Source: Ignavibacteria bacterium (GTDB taxonomy: Bacteria > Bacteroidota > Ignavibacteria > Tepidaquicellales > Tepidaquicellaceae). Taken from it: a stretch of DNA of 64,000 nucleotides. The position numbers and the translations under genes were made by a program. The notes beneath the pieces were generated by a model. The model saw nothing but the letters and a program-made list of their open reading frames with translations, did not search any database and was not told where the DNA came from. How positions within the stretch are numbered: position 1 is the stretch's first letter; each line of letters opens with the position of its first letter. The stretch covers positions 124,001 through 188,000 of the forward strand of contig JADJYU010000007.1 in the NCBI GenBank assembly GCA_016719565.1, in the 5' to 3' direction. Shown one piece after another: positions 18,566-27,756 of this stretch.

Positions 18566-19576
18566 TTGCCGAAGATATCAATAATAACGCCTTTATATAA
18601 CGGTGAAAAAACTTTATATGAAACAGCGGAAAGCGTTTTGTCTCAGGATTATAAAGACTGGGAGTGGATACTTTTTGATGACGGCAGTAAAGACAGCACA
18701 AAGGAGATAGCAAAAAAACTCTCGGATGAATACAGTGATAAAATATTTTTTCATACGCATGAAGGAAATTCAAATCATGGAACGGCATTCACAAGAAACA
18801 GAGCGGTTGATATTTCAAAAAGCGAAATAATTTCTTTTATCGATCAGGATGATATCTGGTATGAAAACAGATTATCACATCAGATCAAATTGTTTGAAAA
18901 CAAAACAGACTGCGCGATGATATGGGGACCTGCACTTTACTGGTACATCAACAGAACATTTAAGCAGCCGGTCGGATTAAGAGGAAATGGACTTAAAAGC
19001 AGAAAGTATGATCCGCCTGATTTTGTAGAAATTTTTTTAAGCGATCTCAGAGGAACGCCATTACCGAGCGCAAGTCTTGTAAGAAGAAAAGAATTTGAAA
19101 ACGTCGGCGGATTTGAAGAGTCAATTAAAGGTTCGGAAGATATAGTGCTCTGGTTAAAGCTCGCGGAAAGATTTTCTATCTATTATGATGATGTGATCCT
19201 TATCAAATACAGAAAACATCAGGACTCCACTTTGAGAATCGCTAGCAGCAGCGGAAAAATGAATGTATGGAACTTAGTATTTTACAAATGGGTAATAGAT
19301 TTTTTAAAAAGGACTTCAGCTAAACAAAGTATACTTGATGAAAATGAATTTGCATACTATAAAACACTAAAGAAAATATCAGGCAGGAAAAATTATATTA
19401 ACAGCAGAAAGGATCTGTACAATGGTCTTAAATCCTATCCGGAACTTAAAAAAAAATATTCGAAAGATTTTTTATTGGATCTGATATTGCCGTTTGATAC
19501 TGCATCGAGAATTTCTGCAAAATTAAGATTTGATTTATTCAGAAGAAAAGAAATTGAGAACAAAAATAATTCCTGA
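18566..19576 (+). CDS. Family 2 glycosyltransferase
   Basis: The 336-residue protein opens with ISIITPLYNGEKTLYETAES and WILFDDGSKDST, the nucleotide-binding half of a GT-A fold. ISFIDQDDIWYENRL is the DxD-like metal site, and SASLVRRKEFENVGGFEESI with GSEDIVLWLKLA contains the likely catalytic acid segment. It is an inverting transferase of unknown donor. The first codon TTG follows the previous stop with no spacing, so coupling is likely. The end lies 7 bases before the ATG I choose for the next gene. Confidence 0.9.
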   Translation: MPKISIITPLYNGEKTLYETAESVLSQDYKDWEWILFDDGSKDSTKEIAKKLSDEYSDKIFFHTHEGNSNHGTAFTRNRAVDISKSEIISFIDQDDIWYENRLSHQIKLFENKTDCAMIWGPALYWYINRTFKQPVGLRGNGLKSRKYDPPDFVEIFLSDLRGTPLPSASLVRRKEFENVGGFEESIKGSEDIVLWLKLAERFSIYYDDVILIKYRKHQDSTLRIASSSGKMNVWNLVFYKWVIDFLKRTSAKQSILDENEFAYYKTLKKISGRKNYINSRKDLYNGLKSYPELKKKYSKDFLLDLILPFDTASRISAKLRFDLFRRKEIENKNNS

Positions 19577-19583
19577 GAGACAG

Positions 19584-20936
19584 ATGTTTTATAAGAACAG
19601 GAATGAAGCGGGTATAGATTACAAGGCGATCTGTGTATTCGCCGCTATCGGTTTTTTTCTTGAGAAGGATACTTATTATACAGATTCGGAAGCATTGCAG
19701 CCGGCGACGGATTATACTTCAGATGAGAATCACAGGATTAATTCTTCCGAAGTTTACTGGAAATGGCATTACACACCACGTCAGATAAATTTAAAACAGG
19801 CAACTGAAGAATTTGCAGAATTATATGAAAGATTGAATTTTGAAAATCTAAACGGGAAGGAAGTTATACTTCCTCTTTCAGGCGGACTTGACAGTCGAAC
19901 TCAGGCGGCAGCAGTTGTTAAAAGATCAGATGTAAAATGTTATTCTTATAAATTTGAAAACAGTTTTGATGAGACTAAATACGGAAGAGAAATTTGTAAA
20001 ACTTTAGATCTGCCTTATAGTGAATATATAATCCCTAAAAGTTATTTATGGAAAGTAATTGACGAACTTGCTGAAATTAATCATTGCTACGCGGACTTTA
20101 CACATCCGAGACAAATGGCTGTTATTAAAGAGATCTCCGGACTCGGGAATATATTTTTTCTCGGGCACTGGGGTGATGTGCTTTTTGATTCGATGGGTGT
20201 GAAAGAGGATCTGACATTTGATGAACAGATAAATACTCTTACCGGTAAATTAATTAAAAACGGAGGAACAGAACTTGCAGAAAAATTATGGTTGCATTGG
20301 GGAATACCGGGAAATTTCAGAGAATATTTTGACGAAAGAATTTCCGGTCTGCTGAGTGAAATAAAAATCGACAATGCAAATTCAAGGATCAGGGCGTTTA
20401 AATCTACCTACTGGGCTCCAAGGTGGACGAGTGCAAATATGAATGTTTTCAGTAATTATCATCCGATCTTTCTACCGTATTACTCAGATGAAATGTGTAA
20501 ATTTATTTGCACAATTCCAGAAGAAATTCTTAGCGGAAGGAAAATTCAGATCGAATATATAAAAATGAAAAATCCTGAGCTGGCAAAAATTCCTTGGCAG
20601 AGTTATGATCCGCTGAATTTATATAATTACAAATCATACAGTGATTTATCAAATCTGCCGGGCAGAATATTCAGAATAGCAAATAGAATTATCAAAAAGG
20701 AAATTCTAAAAGAAAAGGAAGTAAGAAACAATTGGGAGATTCAATTCCTCGGCAAGGAAAACGAGAGAGAATTAAAAAATCATTTTTTCATGAACAGCAG
20801 TTTCCAAAAATTTATTCCCAAAGAAATAGTATCTGATATTTACGGAAAGTTTAGCAGCGGAGACAGCAAAAAATATTCGCATCCCGTAAGTATGCTTCTT
20901 ACATTATCACAGTTTTCAAAAACAATAAAAACCTGA
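19584..20936 (+). CDS. Asparagine-synthase-like ATP-pyrophosphatase lacking the glutaminase domain
   Basis: The PP-loop SGGLDSRTQAA and the following YKFENSFDETKYGREI show an asparagine-synthase-type synthetase domain that would adenylate a carboxylate. The N-terminal class II glutaminase domain with Cys1 is absent; only about 100 residues precede the PP-loop, including a YWKWHYTP segment like the linker in AsnB. The protein may use ammonia, borrow a glutaminase, or join another amine. I chose the ATG at 19584, just after the previous stop and preceded by GAGAG, rather than a TTG at 19530 that would overlap by 47 bases. The length from that ATG is 450 residues. Confidence 0.75.
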   Translation: MFYKNRNEAGIDYKAICVFAAIGFFLEKDTYYTDSEALQPATDYTSDENHRINSSEVYWKWHYTPRQINLKQATEEFAELYERLNFENLNGKEVILPLSGGLDSRTQAAAVVKRSDVKCYSYKFENSFDETKYGREICKTLDLPYSEYIIPKSYLWKVIDELAEINHCYADFTHPRQMAVIKEISGLGNIFFLGHWGDVLFDSMGVKEDLTFDEQINTLTGKLIKNGGTELAEKLWLHWGIPGNFREYFDERISGLLSEIKIDNANSRIRAFKSTYWAPRWTSANMNVFSNYHPIFLPYYSDEMCKFICTIPEEILSGRKIQIEYIKMKNPELAKIPWQSYDPLNLYNYKSYSDLSNLPGRIFRIANRIIKKEILKEKEVRNNWEIQFLGKENERELKNHFFMNSSFQKFIPKEIVSDIYGKFSSGDSKKYSHPVSMLLTLSQFSKTIKT

Positions 20937-20946
20937 ATTTTAATAT

Positions 20947-22134
20947 ATGAAGATAGCTGTTTATTCAGGTAACATTCCGTCAACTACTTTCATAGAGAAT
21001 CTCATTAACAACCTTTCTTCGACAGGGATAAAAATACTGCTCTTCGGAAAAAAATTCAGAGAAGTAAAGTACAATGAAAACGTTGAGATCCTTGACACTC
21101 CGGATTCAGGACCAGCGCTCTTATTTTTTATAGTTAAAGAATCATTTAAAAGTTTATTTAGGAATCCGGCTTTGTATTCCAAAGCGCTCAGTAAAATTTT
21201 TTCTAGTGACAAAGGAATAAAGAATAATCTCAAAGAACTCGGTATGATATTGCCGATAATAAATAATGAACCGGATATATTTCATATACAATGGGGAAAG
21301 ACATTACAGAAAAATCCGTATTTGTTTGAACTCCTGAGTTGCCGTTTTGCACTCAGTCTGAGAGGCGCTCATATAAATTATTCTCCTTTAAATGATAAAG
21401 CTCTTGCTGAAAGTTACAAAATGTATTTCCCATTAATAGACGGCTTTCATGCAGTATCTGAAGCAATTTCGAAAGAAGCGCAGAAGTACGGCGCAGATTC
21501 AAAAAAAATAAAAGTAATTTACTCAGGAGTATCAAATGAATTTCAAAATACCAAAGCTCCTATTAAATCAGACAACTCGGAAATTATAAAAATAATTTCT
21601 ATCGGTAGATACCACTGGAAGAAAGGTTATCATTACGCGCTTGATGCAATGAAAATGCTGATCAAGAATGGAATAGAATTTAAATATACTATAGTGGCAC
21701 AGGGAGAAGTGCCTGAAGAAATTTTGTTCATGCTTGATGATGATGCGGAATTAAAAAGCAGGGTTGAACTTAAGAGCGGCATTCCTCATGATATGCTTAT
21801 GAAAGAACTTTCCGGTTCTGATATTCTCATACTGCCAAGCGTGGAAGAAGGAATTGCGAATGTAGTGCTTGAATCAATGGCATTGGGCATTCCGGTAATA
21901 TGCACTGACTGCGGAGGAATGAATGAAGCGATAACAGACGGTGTCGAAGGATTTATTGTAAGAGTAAGAGAACCTCAAATGCTGGCAGAAAAAATAACAG
22001 AACTGAGTAAAATGAAAGATGAACTTAAGGAAAAAATCATTTTCAATGCGCAAAATAAAATTAAAGAAAAATTCAGCAATGAAAATTTAAAAAAAGGATT
22101 TGAGGATTTTTACGTTTCAATTCTGAATAGATGA
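20947..22134 (+). CDS. Family 4 glycosyltransferase (tandem paralogue 1)
   Basis: The 395-residue GT-B protein has IFHIQWGKTLQ and LSLRGAHINYSPL in its N-terminal half and KIISIGRYHWKKGYHYALDA, ILILPSVEEGIANVVLESMA and VICTDCGGMNEAITDGVEGF in the donor domain; the EEGIANVVLE stretch is the EX7E motif. It shares the unusual SLRGxxINxxPL segment, length and order with the next gene, so the two probably arose by duplication. The ATG start is 10 bases after the amidotransferase. Confidence 0.9.
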   Translation: MKIAVYSGNIPSTTFIENLINNLSSTGIKILLFGKKFREVKYNENVEILDTPDSGPALLFFIVKESFKSLFRNPALYSKALSKIFSSDKGIKNNLKELGMILPIINNEPDIFHIQWGKTLQKNPYLFELLSCRFALSLRGAHINYSPLNDKALAESYKMYFPLIDGFHAVSEAISKEAQKYGADSKKIKVIYSGVSNEFQNTKAPIKSDNSEIIKIISIGRYHWKKGYHYALDAMKMLIKNGIEFKYTIVAQGEVPEEILFMLDDDAELKSRVELKSGIPHDMLMKELSGSDILILPSVEEGIANVVLESMALGIPVICTDCGGMNEAITDGVEGFIVRVREPQMLAEKITELSKMKDELKEKIIFNAQNKIKEKFSNENLKKGFEDFYVSILNR

Positions 22135-22138
22135 CAAT

Positions 22139-23326
22139 ATGAGAATTGGACTGGTATTGCCGGAAGCGCCGCAGTATTCGGAAACGTTTTTTAATTTAAA
22201 AATAAAAGGTCTCAAAGAATCAGGATTCGATGTAATATTATTTACCGGTAATAAAAATAAAAAAATAAGTGATCTAGAAATCAGAAGCGCTTATCCTGTA
22301 AAGCAAGGAAATATTTTCTCGCAGGTTATAATGTTTGTCTATGTAATATTACAATCGTTTTTATTCAGTCCGAAGAGATCTTTCAATTTATTCAGATTTG
22401 AATTTAAAGACGGTAAAAATTTTAATGAAAGTATTAAGTCTGTTTATTTTAATGCGCATATTATTTCACAAGATATTGACATACTTCATTTTGGATTTAC
22501 GACTATGGCATTAAGAAGAGAGAATACGGCAAAATCAATAGGTGCATTGATGAGCGTAAGTTTAAGAGGTTATGACATAAACATTTACCCATTAAAAAAT
22601 CCCGGCTGTTATAAAAAAGTATGGGAGAATACAGATAAAGTTCATAGCATCTCGGAATATTTAAGATCAAAAGCTGTGAGATACGGTCTTTCTGAAAATA
22701 CACCTTATAAAAAAATTACTCCAGCTGTAGATCCGGATAAATTCCCTCTAGCTGAATTAAGAAAAAACATTTCAAGTCCGAGAATACTTACTGTAGGTAG
22801 ACTGAACTGGATCAAAAATTATGAAACTGCAATATCGGCGATGAAATTACTTTCGGATGACGGAGTAAATTTCGAATACACGATAGTAGGGGACGGACCT
22901 GAGACAGAGAGACTGAAGTTTGCTGTATACCAGTATAATCTTGGAGATAAAATAATTTTTGCCGGTAAGAAATCCCATGAAGAGGTGAAGGAGCTGATGA
23001 ACAAAGCGGATATATATCTTCAGCCGAGTTTTGAAGAAGGATTTTGTGTATCAGTCCTTGAAGCGCAGGCGGTAGGATTAATGTGCATAGTAAGTGATGC
23101 GGAAGGCCTCAAAGAAAACGTGATAGACGGTGAAACAGGATGGGTAGTACCTAAAAGGGATTTCCAAACATTCAAAAATAAAATAACTGAAATTACGGAC
23201 ATGAGTTATGTCAACAGGAAAAAAATTTCTGATAATGCCCGTTCTCGTGTTGTAAAGGATTTTAAAGCAGAAGATCAGAAAAAATATTTTAAAGAATTTT
23301 TTGAAACCATGACAAAAAAACCATGA
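22139..23326 (+). CDS. Family 4 glycosyltransferase (tandem paralogue 2)
   Basis: This protein of 395 residues has the same length and layout as its upstream neighbour, including MSVSLRGYDINIYPL. The donor domain shows ILTVGRLNWIKNYETAISAM, YTIVGDGPETERL and IYLQPSFEEGFCVSVLEAQA, a good GT4 EX7E site. It probably adds a related sugar to a related acceptor. The start ATG lies 4 bases after the previous stop; the end overlaps the next gene by ATGA. Confidence 0.9.
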   Translation: MRIGLVLPEAPQYSETFFNLKIKGLKESGFDVILFTGNKNKKISDLEIRSAYPVKQGNIFSQVIMFVYVILQSFLFSPKRSFNLFRFEFKDGKNFNESIKSVYFNAHIISQDIDILHFGFTTMALRRENTAKSIGALMSVSLRGYDINIYPLKNPGCYKKVWENTDKVHSISEYLRSKAVRYGLSENTPYKKITPAVDPDKFPLAELRKNISSPRILTVGRLNWIKNYETAISAMKLLSDDGVNFEYTIVGDGPETERLKFAVYQYNLGDKIIFAGKKSHEEVKELMNKADIYLQPSFEEGFCVSVLEAQAVGLMCIVSDAEGLKENVIDGETGWVVPKRDFQTFKNKITEITDMSYVNRKKISDNARSRVVKDFKAEDQKKYFKEFFETMTKKP

Positions 23327-24246
23327 GCAGAAAAATATCAGTTGTCAGTCCTGTATATAAAGCCGGAAAAATTGTAGACGAACTGGTGAAGCGCGTATCA
23401 GATGAATTATCAAAGATCACGGAAGAGTATGAAATAATATTAGTAGAAGACTGCGGAGGCGATAATTCTTGGAATAAAATAGAAGAAAACTGCACAAAGA
23501 ATCCGAATGTAAAAGGGATCGGACTAAGCAGAAATTTCGGTCAGCATTACGCTATTACAGCCGGGCTTAAAGCGGCAACAGGTGACATTGTAATAATCAT
23601 AGACTGTGATCTGCAGGATGACCCTTCGTATTTTAAAGATCTGCTGAAAGTATTTGACGAAGGAAATGAAGTCGTGTTCACAAAGAGAAAAGGTAGGAAG
23701 CATTCATTTTTCAAAAAGATTACTGCGAAAATTTACAATTCGCTCTTCAGGTTATTTGCTGATAAAAACTTTGATCTGGAAGTAGGTTCGATGACTATGA
23801 TCAGCTCAAGAGTAAAGGACGAATTTGTAAAGTTGAAAGATCAGGACAGACTTTATATTCAGCTTTTAAAATGGATTGGGTTTAAATCAGCTTATGTACA
23901 TGTAGAACATAAAAAAAGATATGAAGGTAAATCTTCTTACACATTATCGAAACTGTTTTTCACTGCAATACAGGGCTGGACTTCACATTCGGACAAACTT
24001 CTTAGACTTTCTATTTACAGCGGATTATTGATCTCAATTGTTACATTACTTATCGGAATTTATATAGTCATAAGTTATTTCATGAAAAGTTTTCAGGCAG
24101 GCTGGCCAAGCTTAATAGTTGCTGTATTATTTTCAACAGGGCTGATCTTAATGAGTATAGGAATAACCGGAATTTATATCGGTAAGATATTTGAACAGAC
24201 TAAGGGAAGACCTCTTTACATAATTGATAAAAAAATAAATCTCTGA
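23323..24246 (+). CDS. Polyprenyl-phosphate glycosyltransferase, DPM1/GtrB-like
   Basis: The GT2 domain (1-215) has ISVVSPVYKAGKIVDEL, LVEDCGGDNSW, GLSRNFGQHYAITAGL and the metal site IIDCDLQDDPSY, all typical of GtrB/dolichol-phosphate-mannose synthase enzymes that load a sugar on undecaprenyl phosphate. Two transmembrane helices follow, at about 224-246 and 258-282, then GRPLYII at the end, as in GtrB. The product would be used by a GT-C membrane transferase in the periplasm; the gene at 27746 is a candidate partner. It is coupled by ATGA to the GT4 before it. Confidence 0.9.
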   Translation: MSRKISVVSPVYKAGKIVDELVKRVSDELSKITEEYEIILVEDCGGDNSWNKIEENCTKNPNVKGIGLSRNFGQHYAITAGLKAATGDIVIIIDCDLQDDPSYFKDLLKVFDEGNEVVFTKRKGRKHSFFKKITAKIYNSLFRLFADKNFDLEVGSMTMISSRVKDEFVKLKDQDRLYIQLLKWIGFKSAYVHVEHKKRYEGKSSYTLSKLFFTAIQGWTSHSDKLLRLSIYSGLLISIVTLLIGIYIVISYFMKSFQAGWPSLIVAVLFSTGLILMSIGITGIYIGKIFEQTKGRPLYIIDKKINL

Positions 24247-24247
24247 T

Positions 24248-24940
24248 TTGAAAAAAGTAGTAATCACACAGTCGAATTATATTCCATGGAAGGGATTTTT
24301 TGATTCGGTAAATTTAGCCGATGAATTTGTTTTCTATGATGACATGCAGTTTACAAAAAGAGACTGGAGAAACAGAAATCAGATAAAGACTAAGGACGGC
24401 GTGAAGTGGCTTACAGTGCCTGTTGACGTAAAGGGAAAATATTATCAGAAGATAAAGGATACAAAGATCAGCGATGCCGGCTGGGCACAGAACCACTGGG
24501 AAACCATTGTGCATAATTACTCAAAAGCGGAATACTTTAAGGAGTATAAGGATATTTTCAGTGAGCTTTATCTGGCAAGAAAATACGAATTTATCAGTGA
24601 TGTAAATTATACATTTACAAAAGCGATCTGCGGATTACTGGGAATTGATAAAAAAATCCGGTTGTCAGAAGAGTTTGATCTGCTGGAAGACAGAACGGAA
24701 AGACTTATTAGTATTTGTGAAAAGCTCGGCGCAACGGATTATTATTCCGGTCCGGCTGCAAAAACATACATGGATGAAGGCAAGTTTGAAAATAAAAATA
24801 TAAAAGTTCACTATTTTGATTACTCCGGATATCCTGAATACAGGCAGCTTCACGGTGAATTCACACATGCCGTAAGTATTATAGACCTGATATTCAATGA
24901 AGGTCCGGATGCAAAAAAATTTATGAAAACATTTAAATAA
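24248..24940 (+). CDS. WbqC family protein
   Basis: The 230-residue protein matches the WbqC-like family along its whole length: VVITQSNYIPWKGFFDSVNL, VFYDDMQFTKRDWRNRNQIK and WLTVPV at the start, then LLEDRTERLISICEKLGAT and YYSGPAAKTYMDE. WbqC proteins occur beside sugar aminotransferases in O-antigen loci and have been suggested to take part in amino-sugar formation or acylation, but I know no firmly proven reaction. Here it sits with a PglD-like acetyltransferase and, two genes on, a WecE-type aminotransferase. The start is TTG, 1 base after the previous stop. Confidence 0.88.
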   Translation: MKKVVITQSNYIPWKGFFDSVNLADEFVFYDDMQFTKRDWRNRNQIKTKDGVKWLTVPVDVKGKYYQKIKDTKISDAGWAQNHWETIVHNYSKAEYFKEYKDIFSELYLARKYEFISDVNYTFTKAICGLLGIDKKIRLSEEFDLLEDRTERLISICEKLGATDYYSGPAAKTYMDEGKFENKNIKVHYFDYSGYPEYRQLHGEFTHAVSIIDLIFNEGPDAKKFMKTFK

Positions 24941-24941
24941 A

Positions 24942-25610
24942 ATGAAAAACAAAAAAATTATTATAATCGGAAATACATCAAATGCCCGGCTTGCAAAGTA
25001 TTTTTTTGATATTGATTCTGAGTATGAAACAGTTGCATTTTCAGTTAATGAAAAATATATAAGTGAATCGGAATTTGAAGGACTTCCGGTCAAAGCGTTT
25101 GAAGGTATAGAAAAAACTAATCCGCCTTCGGAATATGATGCATTTGTTGCGGTCGGATATACAAATATGAATAAGGTAAGAGAGGAGCTATACAATCAAT
25201 GCAAAGAGAAAGGTTATAATATGGCGAACTATATAAGCTCAAGATGTTCTTACCTGTCACAGTTTGAGCCGGGTGACAACTGTTTCATACTTGAGGACAA
25301 TACGATCCAGCCGTTTGTAAAGATCGGTAATGACGTCGTGCTCTGGAGCGGTAATCATATTGGTCATGATGTTACAATTGAAGATCATAATTTCATTACA
25401 TCACATGTAGTTGTTTCCGGATTTGTAACAATTAAACGAAACTGTTTCCTCGGAGTGAATGCAACTATACGTGACGGCATTACCATCGCTCCGGAAACTC
25501 TGATTGCTGCCGGCGCAATTATAATGAAAGACACTGAGGAAAAAGGCGTGTATCTTCCAGCAAGGTCGACACTCTTTGAAAAAAAGAGCGATGAAATAAA
25601 AATATCCTGA
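24942..25610 (+). CDS. PglD/NeuD-like sugar O/N-acetyltransferase
   Basis: The N-terminal 85 residues form a Rossmann-like PglD domain (KKIIIIGNTSNARLAKYFF), and the rest is a left-handed beta-helix built from hexapeptide repeats (VKIGNDVVLWSGNHIGHDV, FLGVNATIRDGITI). The histidines in SGNHIGHD correspond to the catalytic base region of PglD, which acetylates UDP-4-amino-sugars with acetyl-CoA. With the WecE-like aminotransferase at 26602 it could make an N-acetyl-4-aminohexose, or with the dehydratase and aminotransferase near 48-51 kb a bacillosamine. ATG start 1 base after the WbqC stop. Confidence 0.85.
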   Translation: MKNKKIIIIGNTSNARLAKYFFDIDSEYETVAFSVNEKYISESEFEGLPVKAFEGIEKTNPPSEYDAFVAVGYTNMNKVREELYNQCKEKGYNMANYISSRCSYLSQFEPGDNCFILEDNTIQPFVKIGNDVVLWSGNHIGHDVTIEDHNFITSHVVVSGFVTIKRNCFLGVNATIRDGITIAPETLIAAGAIIMKDTEEKGVYLPARSTLFEKKSDEIKIS

Positions 25611-25621
25611 ATAATTAATTT

Positions 25622-26551
25622 ATGAATATTCAAAAATGGAAAAAGCTGGGACTCATATTTGCGCCGGATGGTAAGACGGAATGGATGCAGACTCATGCGA
25701 TGATGCCTGTTCTTGAAAAAATGGAAAATGATGAAGCGAGAATTATTTTTTCGGCGCGTGACGGTAAGGGAAGATCTCAAGGTGCATATATTGATATTGA
25801 TATGAATGATCCGTTCAAAATATTAAAAGTAAGTGACGAACCTGTGCTGAGACTCGGTCAGCTTGGCGCATTTGATGATGCGGGAATTATGCCTACTTCT
25901 TGTGTAAGTAATAAAAATAATAAGTATCTGTATTATAACGGGTGGACGCTTGGAAAAAATGTTCCTTTCTTTTCATTTAACGGCGCAGCGGTAAGTGAAG
26001 ACGGCGGGGAAAGTTTTAAAAAAATTTCCCGAGGTCCGGCAGTATTATTTTCAAATGACATTGATCCTTATTCTACGTTCGCGCCGTTTGTAATTAATGA
26101 TGAAGGAAAATTAAAAATGTGGTATGTTTCGCTGATAAAATGGACTGAAGAAGAAAATACACTGAAACATTATTACAACATAAAATATGCTGAATCGGAT
26201 GACGGAATTAACTGGGACAGACGAGGACATGTCTGTATTGATTTTAAAAATGAATATGAGTATGCAATAGCAAGACCGTTTGTATTGAAAGAAAACGGAG
26301 TTTATAAAATGTGGTATTCTTACAGAGAATCAGAAAAGATAACAACTTACAGAATTGGATATGCTGAATCTCCGAATGGGATCAACTGGCAGCGTCTGGA
26401 TGAATTAATTAATCTGGATGTATCGGACACCGGCTGGGATTCGGATATGATCGAGTATTCTTTTATTTATGATTTCAAAGGGAAAAGATATATGCTTTAT
26501 AACGGGAATAGTTTCGGCAGAACAGGTATCGGACTTGCGATACTTGAATAA
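25622..26551 (+). CDS. Five-bladed beta-propeller protein related to GH43/GH32/GH130 glycosidases
   Basis: The 309-residue protein has recurring blade signatures: YLYYNGWTLG, LKMWYVSLIKW, KYAESDDGINWDRRG, YKMWYSYRESE, GYAESPNGINWQRLD and RYMLYNG. The paired AESxDGINW blocks are typical of the glycosidase-like propeller fold. No signal peptide is visible, so it should be cytoplasmic. That is odd for a hydrolase and may point to a phosphorylase-like or non-catalytic role in making the glycan. I cannot assign catalytic acids with certainty. It starts at ATG 11 bases after the acetyltransferase. Confidence 0.75.
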   Translation: MNIQKWKKLGLIFAPDGKTEWMQTHAMMPVLEKMENDEARIIFSARDGKGRSQGAYIDIDMNDPFKILKVSDEPVLRLGQLGAFDDAGIMPTSCVSNKNNKYLYYNGWTLGKNVPFFSFNGAAVSEDGGESFKKISRGPAVLFSNDIDPYSTFAPFVINDEGKLKMWYVSLIKWTEEENTLKHYYNIKYAESDDGINWDRRGHVCIDFKNEYEYAIARPFVLKENGVYKMWYSYRESEKITTYRIGYAESPNGINWQRLDELINLDVSDTGWDSDMIEYSFIYDFKGKRYMLYNGNSFGRTGIGLAILE

Positions 26552-26571
26552 TTAGAATGAAAGTATTGTAA

Positions 26572-26587
26572 AACAGCATAAGCTGTT
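26572..26587 (+). repeat. Small inverted repeat between genes
   Basis: AACAGC and GCTGTT form a 6-bp stem with an ATAA loop in the 50-base gap before the WecE-like gene. No T-run follows, so it is not a classic terminator; it might slow decay or partly attenuate the transcript. Confidence 0.3.
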
Positions 26588-26601
26588 ACTTAAAATAAAA
26601 T

Positions 26602-27756
26602 TTGGAAAAAGAGAAAAGACACATAGGATTTAATAAACCGTATCTGACCGGAAAAGAAACGGAGTATATACTGGAATCAGTGAAGTCCAGAAAGATCTCA
26701 GGTGACGGTATGTTTACAAAAAAATGTCATGATTTTTTTGAAAAACGGTACGGATTTAAAAAAGTACTTCTTACAACATCCTGTACGGATGCGCTGGAAA
26801 TGTCAGCGATATTAATTGACATAAAAGAAGGTGACGAAGTGATAGTTCCTGCTTACACTTTTGTATCGTCTGCAAATGCATTCGTATTGAGAGGCGCGAG
26901 AATAATATTCTGTGACAGTGAAGAAGACACTCCGAACATTGATATAAAGAAAATTGAAATGCTTTTAACGCCTAAGACAAAAGCCGTTGTAGTTGTGCAT
27001 TATGCAGGAATAGGAGTTGATATGGACCCGCTGATCGAATTATCTAAGCGACATAATTTTTTTATCATTGAAGACGCGGCTCATTCAATTGATTCGTATT
27101 ACAAAGGCAGACCGCTTGGATCACTGGGACACATATCAGCATTTTCCTTTCATGAAACAAAAAATGTCATCTCGGGAGAAGGCGGAATGATCGTCATCAA
27201 TGACGAAAGATTTTTCGCAAGAGCCGAGATAATCAGAGAAAAGGGAACTAACAGGTCGTCATTTTTCAGAGGTGAAGTGGATAAATACGGCTGGGTGGAT
27301 ATCGGATCATCTTTTCTCCCGTCTGATATTCTCGCAGCATTTTTATTTGCTCAGTTGGAGAATCTTGATGACATTCAAAATAAAAGGAAATATATATGGG
27401 AATACTATTATAAAAAATTAATGCCTTTAAAAGACAAAGGATATTTTAAGTATTCTCACATTCCGGATTATGCTACAAATAACGCTCATATGTTTTTTAT
27501 AGAATGCCGGAATCAGACTGAAAGAAGTGAGCTGATTTCATATTTAAAGGAGAATGGAATTTACGCGGTTTTTCATTACCTGTCTCTGAATGAAAGTCCC
27601 TACTATAAAGACAAATGTGAAAAAACTGAAATGGTAAATTCAGACAGATATACAGACTGTCTTTTAAGACTGCCGATGTATTATGAATTATCCGATGATG
27701 ATCTTAAATATATAACTGATCATATTTTTAATTTTTATAAAGTTAATGGCGGATAA
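26602..27756 (+). CDS. dTDP-4-amino-4,6-dideoxyhexose transaminase-like (WecE/RffA type)
   Basis: This DegT-family aminotransferase of 384 residues closely follows the WecE pattern: IGFNKPYLTGKETEYI at the start, TTSCTDALEMSAILIDI, and the PLP site FSFHETKNVISGEGGM with Lys187. HETKN rather than HP(N/R)K is the WecE hallmark. The expected reaction is transamination of dTDP-4-keto-6-deoxy-glucose. No dTDP-glucose synthase or dehydratase (RmlA/RmlB) is in the window, so its keto-sugar must come from elsewhere or it uses another nucleotide. The start is TTG; it overlaps the next gene by 11 bases. Confidence 0.88.
   Translation: MEKEKRHIGFNKPYLTGKETEYILESVKSRKISGDGMFTKKCHDFFEKRYGFKKVLLTTSCTDALEMSAILIDIKEGDEVIVPAYTFVSSANAFVLRGARIIFCDSEEDTPNIDIKKIEMLLTPKTKAVVVVHYAGIGVDMDPLIELSKRHNFFIIEDAAHSIDSYYKGRPLGSLGHISAFSFHETKNVISGEGGMIVINDERFFARAEIIREKGTNRSSFFRGEVDKYGWVDIGSSFLPSDILAAFLFAQLENLDDIQNKRKYIWEYYYKKLMPLKDKGYFKYSHIPDYATNNAHMFFIECRNQTERSELISYLKENGIYAVFHYLSLNESPYYKDKCEKTEMVNSDRYTDCLLRLPMYYELSDDDLKYITDHIFNFYKVNGG

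Noticed and set aside
24665..25195. Long open frame of 176 codons on the minus strand
   Set aside because: It lies antisense to the WbqC and PglD-like genes, has no family features, and long antisense frames are common in this base composition.
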